Assembly (NCBI GenBank): GCA_017646885.1
Contig: JAGCLR010000334.1
Span: forward strand, 1-37,962
Reading direction: 5' to 3'
Length of the DNA: 37,962 bases
Source: Methanobrevibacter sp.
GTDB lineage: Archaea; Methanobacteriota; Methanobacteria; Methanobacteriales; Methanobacteriaceae
Shown here: positions 7,631 to 16,601 of the stretch, piece by piece
Layout: each line of letters starts with the position of its first letter
How positions within the stretch are numbered: position 1 is the stretch's first letter
Made by a program: the position numbers and the translations under genes
Notes under the pieces: generated by a model
What the model saw: the letters and a program-made list of their open reading frames with translations, nothing else
Databases searched by the model: none
Told to the model about the DNA's origin: nothing

Positions 7631-8824
7631 ATGCAAAAGTTTTTTTTATTTTTATTAGTTTTTACATTTATTAATATTAATGCCAATGCACAAAAAAATA
7701 ATGTAAAAAACGTATTCAATGCAGAAGATGCAATATGCGGCGCTTCTCAATTAGATTTATATCTCCCTGATTTACAAAACAAAAACGTAGGTATAATTGC
7801 CAATCAGACTAGTATTTTCAACAATACTCATCTCATTGACACACTATTAAGCGAAGGTATAACAATAAAAAAAATTTTCACACCTGAACATGGATTTAGA
7901 GGATCCGCCGACGAAGGCGCTTCTATTAACAACAGTATTGACGAAAAAACTCAGCTGCCAATAATTTCGTTATACGGCAACAATAAAAAACCTAATGCAG
8001 AGCAACTCAAAGACATCGACATTCTGGTTTTTGACTTACAGGATGTCGGCGTAAGATTTTACACTTATATCTCAACCATGACTTATGTTATGGAAGCCGC
8101 TGCCGAAAACAATATACCTATCATTATTCTCGACCGTCCTAATCCTAATGGATTCTACATCGACGGTCCTGTTTTAGAAAAAGAAAACACATCATTCGTA
8201 GGATTACATCAAGTACCTGTTGTTTATGGGCTTACGATAGGTGAATATGCAATGATGGTCAATGGTGAATTTTGGCTTAAAGACAGCATTCAATGTGATT
8301 TAAAAATAATTCCTCTTGGAAATTATAAGAGGAATGCCATTTATGAACTTCCCATAAAGCCATCTCCAAATCTACCGAACTGGGAATCTGTTTATCTCTA
8401 CCCTTCTCTTTGTTTTTTTGAAGGAACCATTGTAAGTGTTGGACGTGGAACAGAACTCCCATTCCAAGTTTATGGACATCCTCTTATGAATGAAGATTTT
8501 TGCTTTACGCCAAGACAAGCTGAAGGCAGAAAAGCGCCACTTCTTTGCAATCAAGTCTGTTATGGAGAAATACTAACCGATTATGCTAAAAATTACAAAC
8601 AAAACAAAAAAGAATTAAATTTGACTTGGCTCATCAATGCATACAATCAACTTAATGAAAATGAAAAGTTTTTCAACAACTTCTTCGTAAAACTAACAGG
8701 CACCAAAGATTTAGAACTACAAATAAAATCAGGTCTTACAGAAGATGAAATAAGAGAAAGCTGGAAACCAAAACTTGAAGAATACAAAAAAATCAGAGAA
8801 AAATATTTGATTTATAAGGACTAA
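7631..8824 (+). CDS. namZ: Exo-beta-N-acetylmuramidase NamZ (DUF1343 family)
   Basis: This 397-residue protein has a signal peptide (MQKFFLFLLVFTFININANAQ) and a single DUF1343 domain. The family hallmarks are NVGIIANQTSIF near the N-terminus, IFTPEHGFRGSADEGA, LVFDLQDVGVRFYTYISTM, ILDRPNPNG, and VSVGRGTELPFQVYGHP. Characterised members (NamZ) remove terminal N-acetylmuramic acid from peptidoglycan fragments, so the product probably works in the periplasm on cell-wall recycling or scavenging. The ATG at 7631 is chosen because it begins a clean signal peptide; an upstream TTG at 7577 would add 18 residues and overlap the divergent gene's coding region. A strong terminator follows the gene. Confidence 0.88.
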   Translation: MQKFFLFLLVFTFININANAQKNNVKNVFNAEDAICGASQLDLYLPDLQNKNVGIIANQTSIFNNTHLIDTLLSEGITIKKIFTPEHGFRGSADEGASINNSIDEKTQLPIISLYGNNKKPNAEQLKDIDILVFDLQDVGVRFYTYISTMTYVMEAAAENNIPIIILDRPNPNGFYIDGPVLEKENTSFVGLHQVPVVYGLTIGEYAMMVNGEFWLKDSIQCDLKIIPLGNYKRNAIYELPIKPSPNLPNWESVYLYPSLCFFEGTIVSVGRGTELPFQVYGHPLMNEDFCFTPRQAEGRKAPLLCNQVCYGEILTDYAKNYKQNKKELNLTWLINAYNQLNENEKFFNNFFVKLTGTKDLELQIKSGLTEDEIRESWKPKLEEYKKIREKYLIYKD

Positions 8825-8838
8825 ACAAGGCTAAATAT

Positions 8839-8877
8839 AAAGGCTAAAGACAAAGAAATCCTTTGACTTTAGCCTTT
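8839..8877. terminator. Bidirectional terminator between namZ and the aminotransferase
   Basis: A 17-bp stem with one A-A mismatch: AAAGGCTAAAGACAAAG (8839-8855) pairs with 8861-8877 around a 5-nt loop. It sits between the convergent stops at 8824 and 8904 and serves both. Confidence 0.85.
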
Positions 8878-8903
8878 AATCTTTTAAATTTTAACTTTAT
8901 ACA

Positions 8904-10103
8904 TTATATTGTTCTGCCAGGATATACTTTAAGAGCTTCTTTAAGGATACTCATAGCTTCTTCAAGATCTTCTTTCTTGAGGCAGTAACTAATCCTAACC
9001 TCTTGTGTTCCACGACCTTCTGTAGAATAGAATCCACTTGCAGGAGCCATCATAACCGTCTTGCCATTATAATTATAATCTGTCAACATCCATTTACAGA
9101 ATTTTTCTCCATCATCAATTGGAAGGTGTGCCACAATATAGAACGCACCTTTTGGAGTTGGGCAATAAGCACCTTCTATTCTATTGATACCTTCTATACA
9201 AACGTCACGACGTGATTGGTATTCTCTAACAATTTCTTCATAATATGAAGGTGGGCAATCGAGAGCTGCTTCACCAGCCACCTGACCGAATGTTGGAGGT
9301 GACAAACGAGCTTGAGCGAACTTCATAGCTGCATCTATCAATTCCTTATTTCTGGTTATCATACGGCCAATACGAATACCGCATGCGCTAAATCTTTTTG
9401 ATGCAGAATCGATTAAGACAACATGATCTTCAATACCTTCGAGATTCAATGCAGAATAATGAGTTGCTTTTTCGTAGCAAAATTCACGATAAACCTCGTC
9501 TGATATAAGGAATATGTTATATTTCAAAACAATTTGACGCAAAGTTTCCATCTCTTCTTTTGAATAAAGGTAACCTGTCGGATTGTTTGGATTGCAAATC
9601 AAGATAGCCTTTGTTCTTGGTGTGATAGCTTTTTCAAACTCTGAAATATCAGGAAGCGCAAAACCTGTATCAATAGAAGAATAAATCGGTTTCACGTTTA
9701 CGCCAACATTCTTTGCAAAGCCATTGTAGTTAGCATAGAAAGGTTCTGGGATAATCACTTCGTCGTCCGGATCCATAATTGTAAGGAATGTCATAAGAAG
9801 AGCTTCTGAACCGCCAGTTGTAATAATCATTTCTTCCGGTTTCACATTGATACCAACCTTTTCATAATATTCACACAATTTTTTTCTATATGAAAGTGTA
9901 CCCTGTGATGGAGAATATTTGACAACTTTTTCAGTATAGTTACGTACAGCCTCAAGAGCTAATTGAGGAGTCTCAATATCAGGTTGACCTATATTAAGAT
10001 GGAATACTTCTATACCTCTTTCTTTTGCAGCATCTGAGAAAGGAACGAGTTTTCTGATTGGTGATGCTGGCATATTTTTAGCCTTTTGTGATATACTTGG
10101 CAT
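8904..10103 (-). CDS. PLP-dependent class I/II aminotransferase (aspartate aminotransferase-like)
   Basis: This 399-residue fold-type I aminotransferase has the expected motifs: HLNIGQPDIETP, TTGGSEAL (cofactor phosphate region), NPNNPTG (171-177), SDEVYREF (D202) and SASKRFSACGIRIG with the Schiff-base lysine at K236. It resembles the aspartate aminotransferase/AspB-like group in Bacteroidota. Amino-donor specificity cannot be read from the sequence; aspartate, aromatic or LL-diaminopimelate activity is possible. The gene lies 64 bp downstream of the DUF1573 gene, with a terminator between them and no obvious -7 box of its own, so it may depend on read-through. Confidence 0.82.
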   Translation of the reverse strand: MPSISQKAKNMPASPIRKLVPFSDAAKERGIEVFHLNIGQPDIETPQLALEAVRNYTEKVVKYSPSQGTLSYRKKLCEYYEKVGINVKPEEMIITTGGSEALLMTFLTIMDPDDEVIIPEPFYANYNGFAKNVGVNVKPIYSSIDTGFALPDISEFEKAITPRTKAILICNPNNPTGYLYSKEEMETLRQIVLKYNIFLISDEVYREFCYEKATHYSALNLEGIEDHVVLIDSASKRFSACGIRIGRMITRNKELIDAAMKFAQARLSPPTFGQVAGEAALDCPPSYYEEIVREYQSRRDVCIEGINRIEGAYCPTPKGAFYIVAHLPIDDGEKFCKWMLTDYNYNGKTVMMAPASGFYSTEGRGTQEVRISYCLKKEDLEEAMSILKEALKVYPGRTI

Positions 10104-10127
10104 AATTGTAAGTTTTTTTTGTTAGAT

Positions 10128-10156
10128 AAAAAAAGCCACCTTAATAAAAAGGCAGC
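10128..10156 (-). terminator. Terminator after the DUF1573 gene
   Basis: On the minus strand GCTGCCTT (10156-10149) pairs with AAGGTGGC (10142-10135), using two G-U pairs, followed by seven T. It lies 11 bp after the stop at 10167. Confidence 0.75.
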
Positions 10157-10166
10157 TCATAAATTA

Positions 10167-10625
10167 TTAAAATGATGAATTATTTACAGGAGAACCGAAT
10201 GAATTATTTTTTGTAGGAAGCGCTTCTGTTGGTTCTGGCAATATCTTACCTTTTATATAGAGCTTCACTTCTTTATTTGTTATCGCATTTGAAAAAATTG
10301 TAACATATTTACTAAAACTGCCTGGACGATCAGTGTTTTTATATGTCACTTTTATCACGTCTGTTTCACCTGGAAGAATTGGTTTTTTCGGCCATTCTGG
10401 AACTGTACATCCACATGAAGACTTTGGTTGTGATAGTATTAAAGGCTCATTACCGGTATTTTTAAATACAAATTCGTATGTACCATTACCTCCGTACGGA
10501 ATTTCACCAAATTGATGTGTTGTTTTCTCAAAAGTAATTTCCGGACCATTTTGAGAAACAGTTTGTGCGTTTACAAAAGATGTCATTACAAACATCATTA
10601 AAACTACTGCCAATAACTTTTTCAT
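10167..10625 (-). CDS. Secreted DUF1573 protein
   Basis: This 152-residue protein has a signal peptide (MKKLLAVVLMMFVMTSFVNA). It has one DUF1573 immunoglobulin-like domain with the signature SSCGCTVPEWPKKPILPGE, THQFGEIPYGGNGTYEFVFKN ahead of it and FSKYVTIFSNA behind. DUF1573 proteins are common periplasmic or surface proteins in Bacteroidota; their function is not established. The ATG at 10625 is preferred over one at 10652, because the latter puts nine charged residues in front of the signal peptide and lies only 14 bp from the -7 box. A terminator follows, then the aminotransferase gene. Confidence 0.85.
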   Translation of the reverse strand: MKKLLAVVLMMFVMTSFVNAQTVSQNGPEITFEKTTHQFGEIPYGGNGTYEFVFKNTGNEPLILSQPKSSCGCTVPEWPKKPILPGETDVIKVTYKNTDRPGSFSKYVTIFSNAITNKEVKLYIKGKILPEPTEALPTKNNSFGSPVNNSSF

Positions 10626-10665
10626 ATTATCTTTTCTTTTTAAATAATACATTATTAATTTGCTT

Positions 10666-10673
10666 CAAAGGTA
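10666..10673 (-). promoter_or_regulatory. -7 box TACCTTTG for the DUF1573 gene
   Basis: TAnnTTTG on the minus strand, 41 bp upstream of the chosen ATG at 10625. It supports the downstream start over the ATG at 10652. Confidence 0.6.
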
Positions 10674-10753
10674 CATATTTTTCTTTAAAAAAAGCACGAA
10701 ATAATTTTTTTTATTTTTTTTGAAAAAAATGTTTTTTGTATCAAAATTATTTC

Positions 10754-10761
10754 TATCTTTG
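10754..10761 (+). promoter_or_regulatory. -7 box TATCTTTG for tRNA-Met
   Basis: A TAnnTTTG match ending 10 bp before the mature tRNA 5' end. A TTTG at 10735-10738 lies upstream at 15 bp, shorter than usual for a -33 box. Confidence 0.6.
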
Positions 10762-10771
10762 CAGCGCAAAT

Positions 10772-10845
10772 GGCGAGGTAGCTCAGTTGGTTAGAGCGTC
10801 GGATTCATAACCCGGAGGTCATGAGTTCAATTCTCATCCTCGCTA
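10772..10845 (+). tRNA. tRNA-Met (anticodon CAT), probably elongator
   Basis: This 74-nt cloverleaf can be folded by eye. The acceptor stem is GGCGAGG/CCTCGCT, with G1-U72 wobble. The D arm is GCTC/GAGC. The anticodon loop is TTCATAA, with stem TCGGA/CCCGG: U27-G43 wobble, three G-C pairs and an A31-C39 mismatch. The variable loop is AGGTC and the T arm is ATGAG-TTCAATT-CTCAT. CCA is not encoded. Absence of the C1-A72 mismatch and of the three consecutive G-C pairs next to the anticodon loop argues against initiator tRNA. A CAT tRNA modified to read isoleucine AUA codons is a less likely alternative. Promoter and terminator are both visible, so it is transcribed alone. Confidence 0.93.
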
Positions 10846-10861
10846 CAAGTAAAACCCTTTG

Positions 10862-10894
10862 AAAATCAGCGACTTAAACCAAGTCGCTGATTTT
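10862..10894 (+). terminator. Terminator of tRNA-Met
   Basis: A perfect 14-bp stem, AAAATCAGCGACTT (10862-10875) with AAGTCGCTGATTTT (10881-10894), and a 5-nt loop. It is 16 bp after the tRNA. Confidence 0.9.
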
Positions 10895-10947
10895 ATTTTA
10901 TACATTACCAATGACAATTTCTGCAAATCCAAGTCATTTCACTACAT

Positions 10948-10982
10948 AAAAAAGCATGATATTCTTTATTAAAATCATGCTT
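10948..10982 (-). terminator. Likely terminator of the YwqG-like gene
   Basis: AAGCATGAT (10952-10960) pairs with ATCATGCTT (10974-10982) around a 13-nt loop. On the minus strand TTTTTT follows. It lies about 85 bp downstream of the stop at 11067, so it is distant but correctly oriented. Confidence 0.55.
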
Positions 10983-11066
10983 AACAATATTCATTTTTAA
11001 CTTTTTTATGATTTTTTTGCCGTCAAAAATAAGTTTTTCACACTAAAACTTATTATTTTTCTTACT

Positions 11067-11681
11067 TCAAGTTGAATAAAGATAGGCTTTTACCTTACTA
11101 AAATCTCTCTTTTTCAAATCTTCTGGATCTATTATAAAATACAGCATTCCCATATCCATAAACATAAGATTATACCCTTCCCCTTCATCTGAGTCTATTT
11201 GCAACAGATTCATCCAACCTTCACACGGAGAATCCCAATCTTCATACTCAAACTGAAACGGATTTCCTAACAACTTATGACCATCCGTATTATCATCTAC
11301 AACTTTAAAATCAATTTTTCTCTCTTTTATACATGGAAAATAATCGTCGTCAAATACTATTTGCTTAAAAACACTTTCATCAACAGTTTCTACATAATAA
11401 ACCTTTACGTAATTATCATCCCACATCGGACCATAAGGAGGTTCAAATTCATCATAATAACCCAGATAATAAGCAATATCGCAGAAAAAATACAACATTC
11501 CTTTATCCGGAAAAATATTGTTTTCATCAAAAAGCGCCAACTCCTCACACCTTATCTGACACAAAAACATTAACGAATCATCAAATTGAAAATCATGAGG
11601 AACGTCTGGATTTCCCCACCATTTACTTTTACAAAACAAATCCTCTTCTTTTAATGATAATATTATCTGAATAGCTGACAT
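11067..11681 (-). CDS. YwqG-like DUF1963 protein
   Basis: This 204-residue cytoplasmic protein is rich in aromatic and acidic residues. It has the pattern of the DUF1963/YwqG family: SKWWGNPDVP near the start, LMFLCQIRCEEL, FPDKGMLYFFCD, LLGNP, LLQIDSDEGEGYNLMFMDMG and a final MLYFIIDPEDLKKRDFSKV. No biochemical role is established for this family. The ATG at 11681 is chosen over a GTG at 11693, which lies inside the -7 box. It is transcribed divergently from the DUF3078 gene. Confidence 0.75.
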   Translation of the reverse strand: MSAIQIILSLKEEDLFCKSKWWGNPDVPHDFQFDDSLMFLCQIRCEELALFDENNIFPDKGMLYFFCDIAYYLGYYDEFEPPYGPMWDDNYVKVYYVETVDESVFKQIVFDDDYFPCIKERKIDFKVVDDNTDGHKLLGNPFQFEYEDWDSPCEGWMNLLQIDSDEGEGYNLMFMDMGMLYFIIDPEDLKKRDFSKVKAYLYST

Positions 11682-11692
11682 ATTTTTTTCCA

Positions 11693-11700
11693 CAAAGATA
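11693..11700 (-). promoter_or_regulatory. -7 box TATCTTTG for the YwqG-like gene
   Basis: TAnnTTTG on the minus strand, only 11 bp upstream of the ATG at 11681. This predicts an almost leaderless mRNA. Confidence 0.5.
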
Positions 11701-11743
11701 ATTTATTCCTATTTAAAAAGTTAATTTTAACGATATTTTTTAT

Positions 11744-11751
11744 TATTTTTG
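11744..11751 (+). promoter_or_regulatory. -7 box TATTTTTG for the DUF3078-rfbD-phosphohexomutase unit
   Basis: TAnnTTTG, 29 bp upstream of the ATG at 11781. Because the following genes are 11-13 bp apart, it may drive all three. Confidence 0.5.
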
Positions 11752-11780
11752 CAAAAGAGTAACGAGCATTATTTCAGAAA

Positions 11781-12935
11781 ATGTCAGCATTCAAATTAAC
11801 TTTGAATAGATTGATTGTCAACATATTCCTTATTATGATGTTTTTATTATTAAATCCATCGATAATTAAGGGACAGGATTCTATTTTCCAAATTCGGCCT
11901 TACACTATAAGAACTGACACTCTCGTAAAAATAGACACAATGTACATCATTGACACAATCATCAATAAATACACATACATCGTTACTGACACTATTTTCG
12001 AAACAGCCGCAAACGACTCCACATTGATGGCAAATGATTTAGAAAACAGAGATTTCAATCATAAATTAGAAGGAAATTTTGGAATAACATTAAACCAATT
12101 AGCAATTACACATTGGGCTGCGGGTGGCGAAAGCAATGGCAGTGGAAAAATAACATCCAACATAACATATAAATATAACAGAAAACTTTTCAATTATGTC
12201 GTTAATGGAATTTTCGCATACGGAATGTCAAATTATACAAAAGATAAACGATATGAAAAAAGTGAAGATAGATGCGAAATTTCTATGACAATGTCTAACA
12301 ACAACAGTAACAACCTGTCTTTCACAAGTATAGCATCATTAAAAACACAATTTACTAACGGTTACTCCTACCCTAACGACTCCATTCCTATTTCAAGATT
12401 CTTTGCTCCAGCATATATCAACTTGTCAGCTGGTTACAACTACAACATAAAAGATTTTTTATCCGTTTATATAAGCCCCATCGCTGGCAAAATGACTATT
12501 GTCACCGACCAACGTCTTGCCGATTTGGGTTCATACGGCGTTGAAGCTGGATATTGGAACATCTATAACAGCGACAGCACTTGGGTTGAAGGAAAAAACG
12601 TTTTAAGCGAATTAGGCATCAATGTGCTAATAAAATACAAGCAAGATTTTCAAAACAACATCTCCATTTTCTCCACGCTTAACCTTTACAACAATTACAT
12701 GGACCCAAACAAGTCTAACCGATGGAATATAGATATTGATTGGGAAACAGGTGTAAAATGCACAATCAACAAAAGAATCTCAGCAATAATAAACATTCAT
12801 TTAATTTACGACGACAACATCAAGTTTACAATAACAGAAATTGTCAACGGTACGGAAGTTACTAAACAAAGTCCAATATTACAATTTAAAGAATCGCTTG
12901 GTATCACTTTTTTATATAAATTTGCGACAGATTAA
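11781..12935 (+). CDS. DUF3078 outer-membrane-like protein
   Basis: This 384-residue protein has an N-terminal hydrophobic signal (LIVNIFLIMMFLLLNPSIIKG). It has the DUF3078 signature GITLNQLAITHWAAGGESNGSGKI, and then alternating amphipathic strands (ISMTMSNNNSNNLSF, INLSAGYNYNIKDFLSVYISP, ISIFSTLNLYNNYM) ending in a phenylalanine-rich strand (GITFLYKFATD). This looks like an outer-membrane beta-barrel or periplasmic beta protein. The domain is specific to Bacteroidota and of unknown function. It heads a tight gene run with rfbD (11-bp gap) and the phosphohexomutase. Confidence 0.8.
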   Translation: MSAFKLTLNRLIVNIFLIMMFLLLNPSIIKGQDSIFQIRPYTIRTDTLVKIDTMYIIDTIINKYTYIVTDTIFETAANDSTLMANDLENRDFNHKLEGNFGITLNQLAITHWAAGGESNGSGKITSNITYKYNRKLFNYVVNGIFAYGMSNYTKDKRYEKSEDRCEISMTMSNNNSNNLSFTSIASLKTQFTNGYSYPNDSIPISRFFAPAYINLSAGYNYNIKDFLSVYISPIAGKMTIVTDQRLADLGSYGVEAGYWNIYNSDSTWVEGKNVLSELGINVLIKYKQDFQNNISIFSTLNLYNNYMDPNKSNRWNIDIDWETGVKCTINKRISAIINIHLIYDDNIKFTITEIVNGTEVTKQSPILQFKESLGITFLYKFATD

Positions 12936-12946
12936 ATAAAAATAAT

Positions 12947-13813
12947 ATGAATATACTCGTAACAGGATCTAATGGCCAATTAGGCAACGAATTCAAAAAG
13001 ATCGCAATGTTTGAAGTCAACCATAATTGGACATTTACCGACATAGATACATTAGACATTTGCAAAGAAGATTCTGTTAGCCGTTTTTTTACGGAAAATA
13101 ATATTGATATATGCATCAATTGCGCTGCATATACCGCAGTCGATAAGGCTGAAGACGAAGAAGAATTAGCAAGAAAGATAAACGCCGACGCTGTTAAATT
13201 CCTTGCTGACACTTGCAAATCAAACAAATCACTTTTAATACACATCTCCACCGACTACGTTTTTGACGGGACTTCAATACGTCCGTATTTAGAAAACGAC
13301 CCAGTTTCACCAAACTGCGTTTATGGCAAAACAAAAGCTCAAGGTGAACAAAACATCATCTCTTCTGGTTGTAATTATATTATTGTAAGAACATCATGGC
13401 TATATTCTTCTTTTGGAAATAATTTTGTCAAAACAATGTTACGATTAGGCGCAGAAAGAAAGTTTGTAAATGTAGTTGATGACCAAAATGGAAATCCTAC
13501 ATGGGCCTACGATTTAGCCAATGCTATAATCATTCTTATACAAAGATTTGACAACAAAGAAGTTAAGGAAATTTTCAATTACTCAAATGAAGGGACTATT
13601 CCTTGGAGCAACTTTGCTGAAGCTATATTCTATATCGGAAATAAAGAATGTGAAGTAATACCAATATCTACAAAAGATTATGGCAGTAAAGCTAATCGTC
13701 CGTCATTCAGCGCTTTAGATAAAACAAAAATAAAACAATTTACAGGAATAAAAATTCCTTTTTGGAGAGAAAGTTTACTCAAATGTATAGAAGAAATAAA
13801 AAATAACAACTAA
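12947..13813 (+). CDS. rfbD: dTDP-4-dehydrorhamnose reductase
   Basis: This 288-residue extended short-chain dehydrogenase has the NAD(P)-binding GSNGQLG (residues 7-13), INCAAYTAVDKAE (58-70, typical of RfbD), STDYVFDG (101-108) and the catalytic YGKTK with Y126 and K130. RfbD makes the last step of dTDP-L-rhamnose synthesis. rfbA, rfbB and rfbC are not in this window, so the pathway is completed elsewhere or the enzyme is a relative with a different deoxysugar product. It is followed after 13 bp by a phosphohexomutase, the enzyme family that supplies glucose-1-phosphate to this pathway. Confidence 0.88.
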   Translation: MNILVTGSNGQLGNEFKKIAMFEVNHNWTFTDIDTLDICKEDSVSRFFTENNIDICINCAAYTAVDKAEDEEELARKINADAVKFLADTCKSNKSLLIHISTDYVFDGTSIRPYLENDPVSPNCVYGKTKAQGEQNIISSGCNYIIVRTSWLYSSFGNNFVKTMLRLGAERKFVNVVDDQNGNPTWAYDLANAIIILIQRFDNKEVKEIFNYSNEGTIPWSNFAEAIFYIGNKECEVIPISTKDYGSKANRPSFSALDKTKIKQFTGIKIPFWRESLLKCIEEIKNNN

Positions 13814-13826
13814 ATAAACTTTAACT

Positions 13827-15560
13827 ATGAAAAGTATCAGCCCAGAAATCATTGAAAGAGCAAAAGTATGGTTATCAGACCAATATGATTCAGAAACCAG
13901 AAAACAAGTTGAAAATTTAATTGACAACAACCCTGATGAATTATTAGAAAGTTTTTACAAAAACTTAGAATTTGGAACAGGCGGTTTAAGAGGAATTATG
14001 GGTATTGGAACCAACAGAATGAACACTTATACAGTGGCAATGGCAACACAAGGATTTGCCAACTACATAAAGATGATGTTTCCTAACATCCAAAAACCTC
14101 AAATTGCAATTGCTTACGACTGCAGAAACAACAGTAAAGAATTTGCAAGAACATCCGCAGAAGTAATGTCCGCAAACGGAATTAAAGTATTTATTTTCAA
14201 CTCTTTAAGACCAACTCCAGAATTATCATTTGCAATCAGAAAACTAAAATGCCAAGCTGGAATTGTAATTACAGCATCTCACAATCCTAAAGAATATAAC
14301 GGATATAAAGCATATTGGGAAGATGGCGGACAATTAGTCAGCCCTCACGACAAGAACGTCATCACTGAAGTCGAGAAAATCACAGACTTTTCTATGGTCA
14401 ACTTTAATGCAAACGAAAATCTAATAAAATATCTTGATGAAAAATTTGACGAGATATACATTAATAAAATTTTAGATTTATCACTTTCTCCTGATGCAAT
14501 CAAGAAACAACAAGATTTAGTTTTCGTTTATACACCAATTCACGGTACTGGCGGACAAATAATACCTAATTTATTTAGAAAAGCCGGCTTCAAAAATATT
14601 CATTGCGTTGAAGAACAAATGATTGTTGACGGCAACTTCCCTACCGTTGTTTCTCCAAACCCAGAAGAAAAAGCAGCTTTGACATTAGCAATTAAAAAAG
14701 CAAAACAAGTCAATGCCGATGTCGTATTAGCTACAGACCCTGATGCCGACAGAGTTGGAATCGCTGTTAAAGATGAAAACGGAGAATTTATACTATTAAA
14801 CGGCAACCAAACAGCAGCCATTTTAACATACTATTTATTAGCACGTTGGAATGAATTAGGAAAAATAACAGGAAAAGAATATATAGTCAAGACAATTGTC
14901 ACGACAGAACTTCTATTCGACATAGCCAACAAATTCAAGGTAGAGAAATTTGACGTTTTAACTGGTTTTAAATTTATCGCAGATACAATATTAAATAATC
15001 CAGAAATGACATTTATCGGAGGTGGCGAAGAAAGTTATGGCTTCTTAATCGGCGACTTTGTAAGAGATAAGGACGCAAACAGCGCATGTTTTATGATAGC
15101 TGAAATAGCTGCATGGGCAGCCGAACAAAACAAGACACTCTATCAAATCTTAAAAGAAATATATAAAGAATTTGGTTTCTACAAAGAAGGTCTGTTATCA
15201 TTAACAAAAAAAGGCATCAGCGGTAGCGAAGAAATTAAAAATATGATGCACAAATTCAGAAACGAACCTCCAAAAGAAATTCTTGGCTCAAAAATAGTTG
15301 AAATTAAAGATTATAAGACAAGTGTATGCAAAAACATAAACGCTGGATTAGAAACAACAATAAATCTTCCTAAATCAGACGTATTACAATTCTTCACAGA
15401 AGATGGAACAAAAATAAGCATACGTCCATCTGGAACAGAACCTAAAATAAAATTCTACTTCGGAATCAAAACAAAGTTAAACAACATTGCCGATTTCGAA
15501 GTAGTCAATAATGAATTAAACGATAAAATTAACAATCTGATTAAATTATTCTCAGAATAA
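13827..15560 (+). CDS. Phospho-sugar mutase (phosphoglucomutase/phosphomannomutase family)
   Basis: This 577-residue alpha-D-phosphohexomutase has all four site motifs. They are TASHNPKEYNGYK with phospho-serine S151, the metal-binding DPDADRVG (D304, D306, D308), the sugar-binding GGGEESYGF (398-406) and the phosphate-binding RPSGTEPKIKFYF near 540. Its length and LEFGTGGLRGIMG opening match the PGM2-like branch, whose members convert glucose-1-phosphate and glucose-6-phosphate and, in some cases, pentose phosphates. Position after rfbD suggests supply of glucose-1-phosphate for nucleotide sugars. It meets the convergent TPR lipoprotein gene with only 5 bp between stops and no hairpin. Confidence 0.88.
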   Translation: MKSISPEIIERAKVWLSDQYDSETRKQVENLIDNNPDELLESFYKNLEFGTGGLRGIMGIGTNRMNTYTVAMATQGFANYIKMMFPNIQKPQIAIAYDCRNNSKEFARTSAEVMSANGIKVFIFNSLRPTPELSFAIRKLKCQAGIVITASHNPKEYNGYKAYWEDGGQLVSPHDKNVITEVEKITDFSMVNFNANENLIKYLDEKFDEIYINKILDLSLSPDAIKKQQDLVFVYTPIHGTGGQIIPNLFRKAGFKNIHCVEEQMIVDGNFPTVVSPNPEEKAALTLAIKKAKQVNADVVLATDPDADRVGIAVKDENGEFILLNGNQTAAILTYYLLARWNELGKITGKEYIVKTIVTTELLFDIANKFKVEKFDVLTGFKFIADTILNNPEMTFIGGGEESYGFLIGDFVRDKDANSACFMIAEIAAWAAEQNKTLYQILKEIYKEFGFYKEGLLSLTKKGISGSEEIKNMMHKFRNEPPKEILGSKIVEIKDYKTSVCKNINAGLETTINLPKSDVLQFFTEDGTKISIRPSGTEPKIKFYFGIKTKLNNIADFEVVNNELNDKINNLIKLFSE

Positions 15561-15565
15561 TAGCT

Positions 15566-16591
15566 TTATTCATTGATTCGATTAATAGCATCTATCGCCA
15601 ATTGATAATCTGGATATGATTTTAAAATTTGGAGGTAGATGCTTTTAGCATTAATATAATCACCCATTTGTTCATACGTACGTCCTTTATTGAACAAAGC
15701 ATTTACAGATTTAGGATTTATCGCCAAAACTTCATTAAAACATTTCAATGCCTCTTCATTATCCCCCAAATAAACCAAATTGATATAACCTTTATTATAA
15801 ATGCAATCAGGATGATTTGGAATTGCATTCAACAATGTATCATAATATAAAATAGCTTGTTCTGGATAGCCATTGTCTTGCAAATACAATGCATATTCAT
15901 ATTTCAACGACAAATCATCTGGGACTTCTGAAATAGCTTCCTCGAAAAATGCTTTTGCCGCCACTGTATCATTTTGAGCCGCATAAATATGTGCAATCTG
16001 AATCTTAGGTTCAACAAAACTTTCGTCCTGAATACGAGCAGTCATAAAATTCTTCATCGCAACAGTTGTATCATTAACCGACAATGCAATCATTGCTCGC
16101 ATAAAATAAGCTCGTGGATTAAATCTATCGAGTTCTAAAGCCTTGTCTATATATGCATTAGCTAAATTCGCATTACCCTGTAAAAAACTGAGCTCAGATA
16201 ATTTCACAATTGGTCTTGGATCTAACGGAGCATATTCGCAAGCCTTATTCAACGTCAACAAAATATTATCATCATCGCCAAGCGCATAATAGATATCAGC
16301 CAACACAAGATGGGCATCAATATTTTTTCTATCAATTGACAATGCTGTATTAATATCCTTGATAGCTGTTCCTATTTTTTCATTCGCTAAATTAACACGA
16401 GCTCGCTGAATATACAAATCACTGTTTAACGAATCAACAGCTATTGATTCTGTCAAAACTTCAACTTCCGATTTGTCAGAAGCACCAACTTCCTGAGATT
16501 TATTCTCTTCTTTTACTTTATTATTAGTGTTTTTCTCAGAGCAACTTGCCAAAAGCAAGATGCTCATGAGAATAATCATCATTTTATTCAT
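15566..16591 (-). CDS. TPR lipoprotein downstream of recA
   Basis: This 341-residue protein has a lipoprotein signal (MNKMMIILMSILLLASCSEK, lipobox LASC) and a short charged linker. Tandem tetratricopeptide repeats fill the remainder, with recognisable units such as IDAHLVLADIYYALGDDDNIL, YFMRAMIALSVNDTTVAMKNF and CIYNKGYINLVYLGDNEEAL. It is expected to be anchored in a membrane facing the periplasm and to scaffold a complex; the partner is unknown. The start at 16591 is 10 bp after the recA stop and gives a clean signal; a GTG at 16618 would overlap recA. It is probably expressed with recA. Confidence 0.82.
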   Translation of the reverse strand: MNKMMIILMSILLLASCSEKNTNNKVKEENKSQEVGASDKSEVEVLTESIAVDSLNSDLYIQRARVNLANEKIGTAIKDINTALSIDRKNIDAHLVLADIYYALGDDDNILLTLNKACEYAPLDPRPIVKLSELSFLQGNANLANAYIDKALELDRFNPRAYFMRAMIALSVNDTTVAMKNFMTARIQDESFVEPKIQIAHIYAAQNDTVAAKAFFEEAISEVPDDLSLKYEYALYLQDNGYPEQAILYYDTLLNAIPNHPDCIYNKGYINLVYLGDNEEALKCFNEVLAINPKSVNALFNKGRTYEQMGDYINAKSIYLQILKSYPDYQLAIDAINRINE

Positions 16592-16601
16592 TGTCAATAA
16601 A

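Noticed and set aside
10772..10845. Initiator tRNA-fMet
   Set aside because: Lacks the C1-A72 mismatch and the run of three G-C pairs next to the anticodon loop expected of initiators.
11277..11573. 98-codon open frame on the plus strand
   Set aside because: Antisense to the YwqG-like gene, isoleucine-rich low-complexity translation with no domain.
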